Below are positions 11,494-22,741 of a stretch of 64,000 nucleotides of DNA, in pieces. Every line of letters begins with the position of its first letter. Positions within the stretch are counted from its first letter, which is position 1. Below the pieces are notes generated by a model. The model saw only the letters and a list, made by a program, of their open reading frames with translations. It ran no database searches and was not told the DNA's origin. The stretch is from Massariosphaeria phaeospora (taxonomy: Eukaryota; Ascomycota; Dothideomycetes; Pleosporales): positions 1 through 64,000 of the forward strand of contig JAADJZ010000039.1 in assembly GCA_011032825.1 (NCBI GenBank). The letters are read 5' to 3'. The position numbers and the translations under genes are program-made.

Positions 11494-11859
11494 TTAATTA
11501 AAAAAAAGTCTAACTAGCTTTACGACGCTGTAGAAACTATAGAAAAGCTAAACACAACGCGCAAACATGCAAAAAAAATACAAAAGCATTTTCTAAATTA
11601 AATATAAGCACGACGTACGTAGGCTTCTTGTTTAATAGCAATAAAATTAAAAATGCGTAGCATAAGTTGGTGCTGCTAAGCATTTTTAATTTACTTAGTA
11701 GGTTAACTTGCTTAGTAGTAGAATACGTTACTAAAAAATCTTTACAAACGTTTTAAATAAGCAAGCGCAAAGCTTTACAAGTATTTTTACTTAAAGATAA
11801 ATATTAAAAATGTACAAGTAGTGTTGCAGCTTGCGCAGCGTTGCCTAAAGCTGTATTAG

Positions 11860-12330
11860 TGTTACAATTAATAATTTGCTAAGCTGCTAAAAGAAAAAAA
11901 TGCTTTTACCTTAGCGCTTAAAGTAACAAAGCACGGCTATACCTCGAGTAAGCTTAGTACGTAAGCTAAAGATTTCTCTCGACAACATAGCTTTTCTATA
12001 TGCTTTCTCTAATTTTACGCTCTCTATAGCACCTTAAGAGCAAGAGATTAAAGTGCTTTTATTAATCTGTTGGCTTTGTAAAAGCAAAGAGATTATACAA
12101 AGCACACCTACGTATATAGTTAAAACGATAAACTCTTATAGCTTATCGTCTTTAATTTTAATTACCTAAGTTAACTTTTACTTTAACTTTTATACTCTTT
12201 GCAAAACGAAGCTTGCTACTGCTTTAGTATTAAACGCTATACAACTTTTTTAGCCTATTAAACTTACTTACTTTTAAAGAACCAACTAAAGCTTAATAAA
12301 AAACTTTTTTAAGTCTGCTTAGCCTTTACA
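11860..12330 (+). repeat. 5' LTR of gypsy copy B
   Basis: TG...CA termini, 471 bp, colinear with the LTRs at 17,954 and 1,476. The target duplication ATTAG lies directly upstream. Confidence 0.92.
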
Positions 12331-12399
12331 TATTAAAAACCTCTAAGATAAGTAATACTTTAATAACTACTTTTCTTTATACTCGCACTAGCGGTACGA

Positions 12400-13260
12400 A
12401 AGTAGCGAAGCTCGACTTTTACTATAAAAATCGCTTAAAGCTAGAGAACTAGTTACTCTAGTTTAACTTTTTCTTTAAATTTAAAGATAACTACGTTAAC
12501 GACGTTAACAAGGCATTTCTAATAGTTTCTTACATAAAAAAAATAGCTCTTAAGTAAGTTTAACTTTACTTAAAGAAGTATCTAGATAGCGATAACAACG
12601 AAAACATAATTACACGCATGTTCAAAAATCGCGTTGTATTTAAAAACAAGCTGCAATAATTCTATGCAATTGCCAACAAACTCGCTATCGCAAAAAAAAC
12701 TATTTAACAAATGCGCTAGACTAAGTTAGCTAAAAACTACGCTAACTTGTTTTAACAGTACTCTATTTAAACTAACTAAAATAACAAAGCACTTATGCGC
12801 ATGTACAAGCAAAAGCTAAAAAATAACGTTAAAGCAAAACTAATGCGCTTTAGAGCAGCTACAAACACTTTAGACAACTTAATTAAAAAATTAATTTGCT
12901 TTAACAATAAGTTGTACAAACTCGCAATTAAAACGCGAGCTAAAGCAAAGTTCTACGTACTAAAGAGCAACAGAAGTTATACACTTAACACTAGCTAGCG
13001 TTAAGTACAAACTTAACACTTACGCTTAGCAAGTATATACAACTTAGCTTAAAAATATAAACTAATGCACTTTAACAACTTTAACAAAGGCAAACTAATC
13101 AACAAACAATTAAAGCATAGCAAGAAAACAAGAACTTGCTATAATTGTAGCAAGCTAGGCTACATCTCTAGCAACTATTACTAAAAGAACAAAGTTGTTT
13201 AACAGTTAAACGTACTATTTAATGCTACGAGTAGTATTAATAAAGAATAAAAAGTAATTA
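12400..13260 (+). pseudogene. gypsy Gag with zinc knuckle (broken)
   Basis: The frame reads as a Gag capsid-type domain: KLRTF-like start, FKFNAKRF-like strand, then WVQPYLKEYLD-like with stops at Trp/Gln. An open segment lies at 12,795-12,998, and a zinc knuckle at about 13,138-13,182 reads CYNCSKLGYISSNYY. The expected CCHC pattern has had its His and last Cys turned into Tyr (CAC to TAC, TGC to TAC), both G:C to A:T changes typical of RIP. Confidence 0.8.
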
Positions 13261-14149
13261 CCTCTATAGATGTTAAGAGTTAGAAAGAACAGTTGCTTAA
13301 AGAAACAAGTTTAGCTAAAGAAAAGTTAATATGTAACGACTTTAACTTTTTAATAAACGAAAAATACGAGTTACCAAATAAGCAACTAAATCCACTAAAT
13401 ACTACGAAACATAGAAATTAGATTATTAGAGAAAAACAAGTACAAAGAATCTATTAATCTAACATTTTACTTTAAGACGATGTACTCGATTACAACGAAG
13501 TAGTGTAAAAATATTTTAACAAGCCTAACTAATAGCTTACAAAGAAAAACAAACAAGAAATCTATTAAAAGCTCAAAAAAACAAAACGCTTTAAAGAAAA
13601 CATTTTACTTTTAGATCTAAACAAATTGGCTACTAAAGAACACTAGCACGATAAAGTAGCAAAAGAATTTTAACAATGCTTTAAAAAGAAACGCAACAAC
13701 GCGAACTTTTACAAACTATAGTACTACTTAAACTACTAAAATCTAGAACACGCGAAAATGTTATAGATAGTGTGCTTTTACAACTACTACTTTACTTACT
13801 ACTCTAACAAACAAAGCACAAAATAGTTTTTTAAAAGAAAAAGCTAATTCTGCTCTTAAAAGTAGTTTGACTGCAAAAACAACACTTGCGAATACTACTT
13901 ATAAAACAAACGCAACATACTACACTTCTTTAAAAAAAACAACTTAGCAAAACTACTCGCAATGCAAATGCTTGTAAACGACAACTGTAATTAAGCTTAA
14001 TAGCAAACTTGCTTACACTCTAACTGCGCACAGTATTAGACTTTCAAGAAAGCTAACGAATTTGGTACAAATTCTTTTTTAGGCTAACAACGCTTAACTT
14101 TAGAGTTAGATAGATTAACGTAATTAACTTAGCAAAACAAATTAAGCTT

Positions 14150-17100
14150 TTAGTAAAGCTTAATAGTTACTTGATGAAAGCCTTAATCGACATAGAAGCA
14201 CAGAATAACTTTGTTTTCGCTTAAGCAGTATTTGTAGCTAGTTTACACCTACTAGAGAAACAACAACTCTATTTACTTGCTAGTACTAACAAATAGCTTA
14301 TACAAGCGCAACTAGTAGTTACACATGAAATAAGTAACGTACTATTGCACATTAAACAACACTAAGAAAAGTTAGCTTTTAACGTTTTTAGACTAGCTAT
14401 CTACGACATTATTTTAAAACTTTTATAGTTAAAAAAGCACAACTTTTAGATTAACTAAAAAAAGAATACGCTTTTGCTAGAGTGTTGCAAGAACAGCGCT
14501 TCTAACACTATGCCTGCGCATCGGCAAAGTTTAATAGCAAATAAAAAAACAATTAACGTAATTGCATTGACAAAGGACAGCTTTAAAATACAAAAGTTTA
14601 ACTTAACAGATACTAACTTAAAGCCTTTAGATTAACAAGTTAGAGTAAAGAAAAAAATTAGCGCACTTTTAGAAATACTCTACGAGTACAAAGAGTTTAG
14701 ACATTTCTTTTAAAAAGTAGTAGATGCAAAAGCATTACTAAAATACAAACTTTAAAACTACAAAATCGTTTTACAAGAAAAAAAGCAACTAACTTTTAAC
14801 TTAATTTACAAACTATTAAAAAAAAAGTTAAGCACACTTCGCGATTACATTAGAAATAACTTAAAAAAAAGTTATATACGACTATTACAGTTACTTGCAA
14901 AATACTTAATTATTTTTGTACTAAAGAAAAATAGTGTATTACAACTATGCGTTAACTTTTAAAAGCTTAACAACATTACAGTTAAGAATTAATACTCTTT
15001 ACTAAATATTATAGAATTACGAGATTAATTATTCTACGCAAAAGTCTTTACAGCGCTCAACCTACGAGATAGTTACTACTTTATTAAAATTAAAAAAAGT
15101 AAAAAATAGAAGACAGCGTTCTAAACGAGATACAGACATTACAAATACACTATTATGCTATTTAAACTTACAAATGCTCTAGCAACTTTTTAAAAGCTTA
15201 TTAACAACGTGTTAAAAATGTACTTAAACATTTTTGTCGTTGCTTATTTAGACAACATCTTTATCTATTTTAAAACTTAAAAGAACTATGTTAAACATGT
15301 TAAAATAGTGCTAAAGTGCTTTAACAAGTTTAACTTTTAACTTAAACTAAAGAAGTGCGAATTTTACAAGCGCAAAGTTGCATTTTTTAGATACGTAGTA
15401 GAAGCGAACGAAGTACGCATAAGCAAAAACAAAATTAAAGTAGTTAAAAAATAGCTACAACTTAAGAACGTTAAGAAAATACAATTTTTCTTAAAGTTCT
15501 TAAACTTTAATTAACAGTTTATTAAAGATTACTTGAAAATTGTTATACTTTTAACAAAGCTTATGCAAAAGAATACAGCTTTCGCATAAAGTAAAAAAGT
15601 AAAAAAAGCTTTCTAACAGCTTAAAAACGCAAGCATTAGTTTACTATGCTTCTAAATATTTTAAGCAAAACAACTTTTACGCTTTAAAACTAATGCGTCG
15701 AATCTAGCGCTAAGAGAATGTGCTAGTTAATTGCACAAAAAAAATAGCACTTTATTGCTTATTACTTACGCAAGTTTTTAGAACTTAAAAAACAATACAA
15801 CGTGCACGATAAAAAGCTGCTAGCTATTGTTGCATGCTTACAGCATTAAAGAGTATACGCAAAAAGCTACTCAAAACTTACAATATTTACAAATTACAAA
15901 AACTTAGTTAATTTTACAACTACTAAAGTACTTAACTAAAGACAAGTTAGATAGTTAGAAATGCTAGGCTAGTACAAGTTCAAAATCGTATACACACTAG
16001 AAAAAAATAACGGCAAAGCTAACGCTCTTAGCTAAAAACATAATATTGCTAAAACAAAAGAAATTATTAACACCGCAATACTTAAGGTTAACTAAAACGA
16101 ATTACTAGAACTAGCTAGAACGCTAAACGTACTTTTAAAAACTACAATTACAGTTTTAAAAAAATTGCAAGAAGCAATTATACAACAATATTACAATAAC
16201 TTAGTTTACAGTTACTCTAGAATCACACGAACAATAGAACTTATTAAGCGAAACTACGAGTTTAGCAGAATAAAAAACAAAGTTACTGCAATTATCAAGA
16301 AATGTGCAGACTGTTAAAAAAACAAACATAGTACCTACGCTTTTTACAAAGAAATGCAGGCTCTAGAGCTACTAGATAAGTTTTGAACTAATATCTCTAT
16401 AGATTTCGTAACAGGACTGCTTTTGTTAAAGAACTTTGCTATAGAAATAGCCTACAACGCTATTATAGTTATAGTTAACTAATTTACTAAGTACGCAGAA
16501 ATAGTACTTTTTAAGAACACGTACATTGCACAACAACTAGAATTTATTCTTTTAAATTAACTTATTAGATACTATGAAATACTTAAATTAATTATTAGTA
16601 ACAAAAACAAGCTCTTTACATTAAACTATTAAACAACTTTGTTAGCCGCAATTAAAACAAAACGCAAGCTATTAACAGCGTACTATCTACAAATAGATAA
16701 ATAAACAAAAAGAACAAATTGAACTATAAAAACATATCTAAGAATATATAGCAACGAACAACAAACTAATTAAGTAAAGCTTCTACTAATAGCATAGTTA
16801 GCGTATAACAACAAGTTGTTTAAGTTTATAAAACAAACACTGTACTACGCAAATTACAAAAAACACTTACATTTCTTTAAAAAAACGCTTTTAAGCGCAA
16901 AAGCTAAGACTGCTATAAAAGTAGTAAAAAAGCTTAAAAAAGTACATAAGTTACTACAAAGCAAACTTAAAATAGCGCAACGCTAAAGCATTTTATATGT
17001 TAACTAAAAACGAAAAATAGCACTTTAGCTAAAGAGAGAGAATAGAGTTTATCTCTTTACAAAGAATTTGCGCACTAAATAACTAAGCAAAGGTCTAGAC

Positions 17101-17440
17101 AACGTTAAAGTCAAACTATTTTTAATATTAGAGCAACGAAGCTTAGTTAATTACAAATTAAACTTGCCTAAAGACGCAAAGATCTACTTAGTATTCTACA
17201 TATTCTTGTTAGAACTAGCTAACTTACAAACGCTACTTCAGCGAACCTTTCGCTATAAAACTAAAAAAAAAAACGAATTTAAAGTTAAGAAAATTATCGC
17301 ACACTAAGTTGTAAATAACTAAGAAAAATACTTAGTCAAATAGTTAAGCTACTTAGATAGCGAGAATATATAAAAACTAGACACGAACTTTACAAACTGC
17401 TACTAGATTCTAGCACGATATTAATAGAGCTAGTTAGATA
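14150..17440 (+). pseudogene. gypsy Pol: protease, reverse transcriptase, RNase H, integrase, chromodomain (broken)
   Basis: The protease site near 14,172 reads ALIDIEAQ, in place of the family's DTGA. RT motifs are TVKN-YSLLN near 14,978, FTALNLRDSYYFIKI near 15,050, LFKLTNALATF near 15,160, and the polymerase box AYLDN near 15,242, where the second Asp of YxDD has become Asn. RNase H shows TNASNLAL (about 15,692) and HDKKLLAIVACL (about 15,808). The integrase shows an H2C2 remnant (KKCADC near 16,300) and ISIDFVTGL near 16,396. The chromodomain is in frame at 17,275-17,420. It is not functional. Confidence 0.88.
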
Positions 17441-17953
17441 CAACAAAACGTTGCTCTTTTACACTTCGTTACTAAAGCTATCCAACGCACTTTAGGTAAA
17501 AGAAAACATTGCTAGACTATTAGAAAAACTCGCAGTCGCTTTTTGCTATTCTAGCAACAAGATGCTTGCTTTCTTAACTGCGATTGCTTTCGCCGTACGC
17601 TTTGCATTTTCGCGCAGCGCTTGCTTAACTTTTACTGCTTTTTTTTTTACTACTTCTAGCTAAGCTTGAAAACGCTCGCGCTTTTAACGAATAAGCACTT
17701 ATTTACTTTCTAAAATCTAAATATTATAGTTTTTAAGATTTTGATAATTACACTTATTACACTGTTCTAAACGAACATGCATCTTGCAAACTAAGCTCGC
17801 AAAACAACAGCTTTAGCAAGCAATAAGCATAATATTTCTAAATAAGTTAATAAATATTGCAAAGTTAAAACGTCGTGTAGTACTGTTAGAAAAAAAGGCT
17901 TTTAGCATAGCAAAGAAAAGCTTTAAAAACAAAGCATAAAAAAAGAAAAATAG

Positions 17954-18423
17954 TGTTACAATTAATAATCTGCTAAGCTGCTAAAAGAAAAAGATGCTTT
18001 TACTTTAGCGCTTAAAGTAACAAAGCACGACTATACTTTAGGTAAGCTTAGCACGTAAGCTAAAAACTTCTTTCAACAACATAGCTTTTTTATATGCTTT
18101 CTCTAATCTTACGCTCTCTATAGCACCTTAAAAGCAAAAGATTAAAGTGCTTTTATTAATCTGTTGGCTTTGTAAGAGCAAGGAGATTATACAAAGCACA
18201 CCTACGTATATAGTCAAGACAATAAACCCTTATAACTTATCGTCTTTAATTTTAATTACTTAAGTTGACTTTTACTTTGACTTTTATACTCTTTGCAGAA
18301 CGAAGCTTGCTACTGCTTTAGTATTAAACGCTATACAACTCTCTTAGCCTATCGAACTTACTTACTTCCAAAGAACCAACTAAAGCCTAATAAAAAACTC
18401 TTTCAAGTTCGCTTAGCTTTTAC
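17954..18423 (+). repeat. 3' LTR of gypsy copy B
   Basis: 470 bp, TGTTACA to TTTTACA, preceded by a purine tract (AAAAAAAGAAAAATAG) and followed by the target duplication ATTAG. Confidence 0.92.
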
Positions 18424-18585
18424 AATTAGCTACTCTACTTAAAGTAAACAGCTGCAGCTGCGCTATTAAAGTTTTATTTAAATATAAACAATACAAGCTA
18501 TACAAAAGCTTTATTTCAATTACTCTAGCAAAAAAATTGCAATAATAGCTATTGTAGCTGCTGCAATAAACTTATGTTTGTAGTA

Positions 18586-18952
18586 ACGTATTCTACTACT
18601 AAGCAAGTTAACTTACTAAGTAAACTAAAAATACTTAGCAGCACTAACTTATGCTACGCATTTTTAATTTTATTACTATTAAACAAAAAGCCTACGTACG
18701 TTGTGTTTATATTTAATTTAGAAAATGCTTTTGTATTTTTTTTGCACGTTTGCGCGTTGTGTTTAGTTTCTCTATAGTTTCTACAGCGCCGTAAAGCTAG
18801 TTAAACTCTTTTTTAATTACTACTACTACGAGCTTTTTTAAACTACTTAGTAGCTACTAAAGCTTTTGCAGCTACTTAGGCTGCTGCTTTACTATACTCT
18901 ATTGTACTACTATGAAAATATGCTTGCGCTTATGCAATTTTCGCTTAGTTAT
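18586..18952 (-). mobile_element. pogo-type transposon, minus strand, C-terminal end
   Basis: The terminal repeat ACGTATTCTACTACTAAG starts at 18,586 after a TA, matching the right end of the 9,156-11,728 element in inverted orientation. The sequence then reads on the minus strand as the knuckle and basic tail of the same transposase family. It is interrupted at 18,953 by the TA-flanked element that follows. The rest appears to resume after 20,760 and fades by about 20,930. Confidence 0.7.
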
Positions 18953-18954
18953 TA

Positions 18955-20758
18955 ACGTAAACAATTACTAAGTAGCTAATATTACCAAGTAGCTAGAAAT
19001 CTCTTGGCAATACTTACTCTACTTTTAATCTACGATGCCTTAATTAAGTAACGTGCAATTTAATTAATAGAAAAGAAAAGTTACTTTTGCTTTACAAGCT
19101 TTTTAATTTAAATAGTTTTAAAGCGCTAACGCTGCTGCTACTGCTTTTAACGTACTTTTTTAAACTTTTTGTTAACGCGTTAAAAAAATTGCTGCACAAC
19201 GCAATTGTACTCTAAACAACTAGAAGCTTACCGCTACTAAAGAGCAAACAATTGTTTAATATATTTTTAACTTTAATTTGCGAGAATTTGCATCTCGGCT
19301 GTTTAAAGTAAAAAATATAAAGAATAAACTAGTAGCTGCGCAAAGTAAAAAGCTAGTAGGCAAAAAATAAGCTACAAGATTTGTAACGCGTTTAGGCAAG
19401 CTTAAAATAGCTTTTAATTAAGCAAAGAACTAGCAAAGAATACAATAAAAAAATTCTAAAGTAATTAGCGCGTAGTTTAAGCTAGTTAAGAGTACCGAAG
19501 CTTAGTACAGCATCTACGAGAATAACGTGCACAACTTCAACAAAACTACTTTCTAAATAAGCGTAATTAAGTTTATAAAAGTTGTTAACTAGAAGTAAGT
19601 AATAGTTATCTAGAGCATCTGCGCTGCAAAGTACGCAATTCTACTATTTATTATCTACAAAAAGCGCGTTTACATTTTAGCATAGTACAAGAAAAACTTT
19701 ATACTTAGCAATTAAAAGCTTTTAGTTTCTAAAAACGGCTAGACAAACAACGCTTTTAGTTTTAAATAGTTAAAGCATTTTAACGCGCATACAAAAGCGC
19801 GTTAAGTAGAGAAGTATTAGCTACTTATTCTAAACAGCTATAAGAGCTACTAATTTTAGAATTTTAAAAACTATTGCTTTAAAAACAAGATTTTTACGCT
19901 TTGCATGCTAGCTTATTTATTTTATATTCTTTAGCTGCTAGATGTAGTTTGCTTTTTGCTACTAAAGTTAAAGTACTTTTAACGCGTTTGAAACTTAGCG
20001 CGCTAGCGCGTTTTCTATATTAACAAAGAAAACTTTCTACTAGCTTTTAAAAACGCGTTTTTTAAAGTGTTTACAACAAAGAACTGCAAAAAAGCTTTTA
20101 AAAGTTTAAAGCTAGTTTTTATTAACGCGCAAGTAGTTTTTAATTGTTTTAAAGTACAGTTGTGTACCTCGCTACTACTTTTTTTACTAAAAACGCCGTA
20201 GCAGTTAAAAACTCTAAGCAATACGCTTGAATTTAAATTGCAATTAAAGCTAGTACGCGATTTTATTACTAGATTGCTTACTTTAGCGCAGAGTAGCTTT
20301 TTTTAGCTTGTAAAAAGAGCTAAATTAATGCTGTATTAGAACGCGCTTAAGAACTACTATATTAAAAAGCTTAAAAATTAATTAGCAAAGATAACTAAGC
20401 GAAAATTGCGCAAAAAAAAGCGAATTTAGATAGGTAGTACAATAGACTATAGTAACAAATTAGCGCAAGTAGCTGCTAAAGCGTCTACAGCGCTTTAGCT
20501 ATTAAAAAAAGCGCGTAGTAAAAAGAGTTAAAAAAGAGCACAACTAGCTTTACAGCGCTGTAAAAACTATAGTAATACAAAGCACAATGCTCAAACTTGC
20601 TAAAAGATAATAAAAAAAGTTTTTAAATCTAAAGCTAGCACAACGTACGCAGGTTTTTTGTTTAATAGCAATTAATTTAATATTCTTTAAAATAAGTTAG
20701 TTGTGCTAAGAAATTTCTAGCTACTTAGTAATATTAGCTACTTAGTAATCGTTTACGT
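18955..20758 (+). mobile_element. pogo-type transposon, full length, TA-flanked, RIP-degraded
   Basis: The left terminus ACGTAAACAATTACTAAG and the right terminus (complement ACGTAAACGATTACTAAG) are at least 45 bp long. TA lies at 18,953-18,954 and 20,759-20,760. The transposase starts near the ATG at 19,035 (MPQLSNVQFN after reversing stops). It has HTHs, VHNFNKTTF, LLILNSYKSY, an LLDVVCF box, the KNAFFKVFTTKNCKKAF block and a C-terminal knuckle (KHNAQTC) near 20,600. It sits inside the minus-strand copy described above. Confidence 0.85.
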
Positions 20759-20760
20759 TA

Positions 20761-21068
20761 TTGCACAAGCTTTAACTTTTGTTGTAAGCTAAGTTTCTAG
20801 TGCAACGCGTTTTTAGCGTTCTAGAAAGCTATTACGCTTCTTTACTTTCGCTTAGCGTTAAGCAGTTAACGCTATATTAATTAGCAACTTGTTAGAGAGT
20901 AAATTTTGCGCCTAGTTTGCGCAAGTTTAAATCTTTAATTGCCTTGTTGATTAGATTTATAGTAGTTGAGTAGTCGCGTGTTGAAGAAAGTAAGTTGGGA
21001 CGCAAGTTTGTTGTTGCGGAGCACGGGCCGACTCCGGGCACGGTGCGCACGGGCACGTTAGTACGTTA
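20761..21068. other. end of the RIP-affected block; pogo-like terminal remnant at the AT/GC junction
   Basis: Up to about 20,940 this looks like the remainder of the interrupted minus-strand pogo copy. From 20,950 the composition changes abruptly. The segment GTCGCGTGTTGAAG at about 20,971 closely resembles ATCGCGTGTTGAAG just upstream of the transposase start of the young pogo at 29,064-31,167. The GC-rich stretch to 21,068 ends in GTACGTTA, like a pogo terminus. No gene is visible. Confidence 0.4.
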
Positions 21069-21178
21069 ATGCACTAGTGTCAAAACTTGCACGTTTAGGT
21101 TCACATCGTCATCAATATCATCGCTATCTACGGCCCAACTTTCTGCCTACGCTTAGTTCTGCAGGAGTTGCCGTCGCT

Positions 21179-21575
21179 CTAATTGCTATCGTCCTTTGCG
21201 TGCCAGAGGTTCCCCACGACCTCATCAGAGTCGCTCCTCTTGTCATCTTCCTTTGCGTGCCAGAGGTTCCCAACAACTTCATCAGAGTCGCTTCTCTTGC
21301 TATCGTCCTTTGCATGCCAGAGGTTTCCGACGACTTCATCGGAATCGCTCCTCTTGCTATCGTCTTTTTCGTGCCAGAGGTTCCCAACAACCTCATCGGA
21401 ATCGCTCCTCTTGCTCATCTCGTCAACGCCTTGCAAGCTCTCTGATACTGTTCGTTAGCCATGGCCCAGAACCCATAGTAAACTGAACTGCAATCCGTCA
21501 AATGCACTTACTCTTCATCAGTGGAGCGGTCAGAGCGCCCGCCGCCATACTAAGAATTACCAACGAGAGCTTCAT
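21179..21575 (-). CDS. Kex2-processed repeat secreted peptide precursor (ustiloxin-type RiPP precursor candidate)
   Basis: Exons are 21,512-21,575 and 21,179-21,447, with a GTAAGT donor and an acceptor after AACAG. An alternative acceptor 6 bp further (21,441) is also in frame. The product is 110 aa. It begins with a signal peptide (MKLSLVILSMAAGALTA) and a short leader. Four 19-residue repeats follow, each starting with the dibasic site Lys-Arg: KR then SDSDEVVGNLWHAKDDS, with small variants (WHEKDDS, WHAKEDD). The repeats are exact 57-bp units at DNA level. Secretion signal plus tandem repeats at Kex2 sites is the architecture of fungal KEP proteins and of dikaritin precursors such as UstA. 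A UstYa-family gene is head-to-head with it. The cores contain Trp and His but no Tyr or Phe. Splicing is inferred; the alternative is an unmodified secreted repeat peptide. Confidence 0.75.
21202..21429. repeat. 4 x 57-bp tandem repeat coding the core peptides
   Basis: The anchor GCCAGAGGTT recurs at 21,202, 21,259, 21,316 and 21,373, giving an exact 57-bp period. The copies differ at few positions and stay in frame on the minus strand. Confidence 0.95.
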
Positions 21576-22510
21576 AGTATCTGTAGGAAGAGAACTTGTA
21601 AAGGCAGGCAGTGGTCGCTTGTATTCAAGGTAAGAGGAACTACTGTGTTGGTGAAGGAAGGAAGGAAGAGTTATGTTCAGCAATCTCAAATGCAGGTGGT
21701 TAAGCCGAGATACATATGTATCAACAAGCCACCCTTTAGAACTCTCCCGCTGGATTTCAGGCAACTGGCTCTGCCGAATGCGGCACATGCTACAGATGCT
21801 CTCAATCTTACCTAGTCCCCGCAACGGCTTTTGTACGCACCAACATGGATATTTGTCCAACTCTAGCCAGTAATCAAAGAACACAAGGTACGCCCTCAAA
21901 CTCCCTGAGGCAAAACCAACAAAGAACAAAAGCCGTCTTACCCGAGAGTCAACATGTTTCCTGTTTCTGGACTTCATGGGTTGCAATCACCTTGCAGTTT
22001 AATATATGCACATTCGTGTTTTGGGGGTGAGTTGTTAACCAGTACCCCAGTTAAGACCACCTAAACCAACCATGTAAGTTGCCACACGCCGCTCCACAGA
22101 CCACTTAACTTCTCTCCAAGATAGAGCCCCCAAAACAAAAGACCTCTTGTTCAAAATTCGACAGCTTCTTTCCTCTGGCGATGGGCATTCGATCAGGGCC
22201 AAAGGTAGCGTTAATACGTTAATATTGTAGGTAGGTGTTGCTGACAGGGATGCCCGTTGCTATTTCCTCTTTGGAGGTGCTTAGATGGTACATGCCAAGC
22301 ACTTATAGTAGTGCAAGCAAGTCTGATGATGTTGGATTCGATAGGGATGCACGGTGAACCTACCTACTATCGGCACTGGCCTTGCATGCATATGCATCGG
22401 ATACTTGGCAAACAGCTGCAGCAGTCTCGATCCGTAGCCCTGCAACGGCCTCCGCACATCATTCCTAGCATGTCCGCGTCAAACTGGGAATCGTGAACAT
22501 CTCGCATGTG

Positions 22511-22584
<74 letters not shown>

Positions 22585-22741
22585 GCTGCTGCTGCTGGTT
22601 GCAGATGGTCCCGCGAGTGCTATAGAGCGCAGGGCACAAGTTACGTGCTGCGTTGCTGCGTTGCTGGAACCACAACGCGGAAACAGCTACCACAGTTTTC
22701 CAGTTATTCCCCCTTCATCCCTTACCTCCCTCCGCACCACC
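21576..22741. promoter_or_regulatory. shared head-to-head promoter region of the precursor and UstYa genes
   Basis: The 1.17 kb between the two divergent start codons has no convincing gene; short open stretches lack supporting features. It holds a GAAG tract near 21,655 and a long trinucleotide run at 22,511-22,597. Divergent arrangement suggests co-regulation (inference). Confidence 0.5.
22511..22597. repeat. (CTA)n then (CTG)n microsatellite
   Basis: About 24 consecutive CTA units are followed by four CTG units, about 145 bp upstream of the UstYa start codon. Translated, it gives a spurious poly-Leu reading frame. Confidence 0.97.

Larger units (their letters stand above)
9156..11728 (+). 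mobile_element. pogo-type transposon carrying a nested MITE, RIP-degraded
   Basis: Termini are ACGTAATCTACTACTAAG on the left (9,156) and its near-complement ending at 11,728, with TA at 9,154-9,155 and 11,729-11,730. The transposase starts at the ATG at 9,236 (MSQQQNAQLFN). It runs through the HTH, VHNFNKTSF, LGLE-LKHFNAHTKAR, the LNVVCF metal-site strand, and a basic C-terminus. A different element (10,780-11,493) splits the coding region just before the C-terminal zinc knuckle, which resumes at about 11,510-11,600 (LRRCRNYRKAKHNARTCKK). Confidence 0.82.
11860..18423 (+). mobile_element. Ty3/gypsy chromovirus, copy B, complete, RIP-degraded
   Basis: It has two LTRs of 471 and 470 bp, both starting TGTTACA and ending TTACA. 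A perfect 5-bp target duplication, ATTAG, lies at 11,855-11,859 and 18,424-18,428. The internal order is Gag with a zinc knuckle, protease, reverse transcriptase, RNase H, integrase and chromodomain, which is the Ty3/gypsy order with the chromovirus signature. Total length is 6,564 bp. All coding parts are riddled with TAA/TAG in place of Gln and Trp codons. Confidence 0.93.

Noticed and set aside
1..21068. Search for a Starship (DUF3435 captain recombinase) or other giant mobile element in the AT-rich block
   Set aside because: All readable coding remnants belong to gypsy, copia or pogo elements. No tyrosine-recombinase motif was seen.
21077..21486. Several overlapping repeat-containing open frames on both strands over the 57-bp repeats
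   Set aside because: A 57-bp period keeps all frames open. Only the minus-strand frame joins, through good splice sites, to a signal peptide and shows Lys-Arg at each unit.
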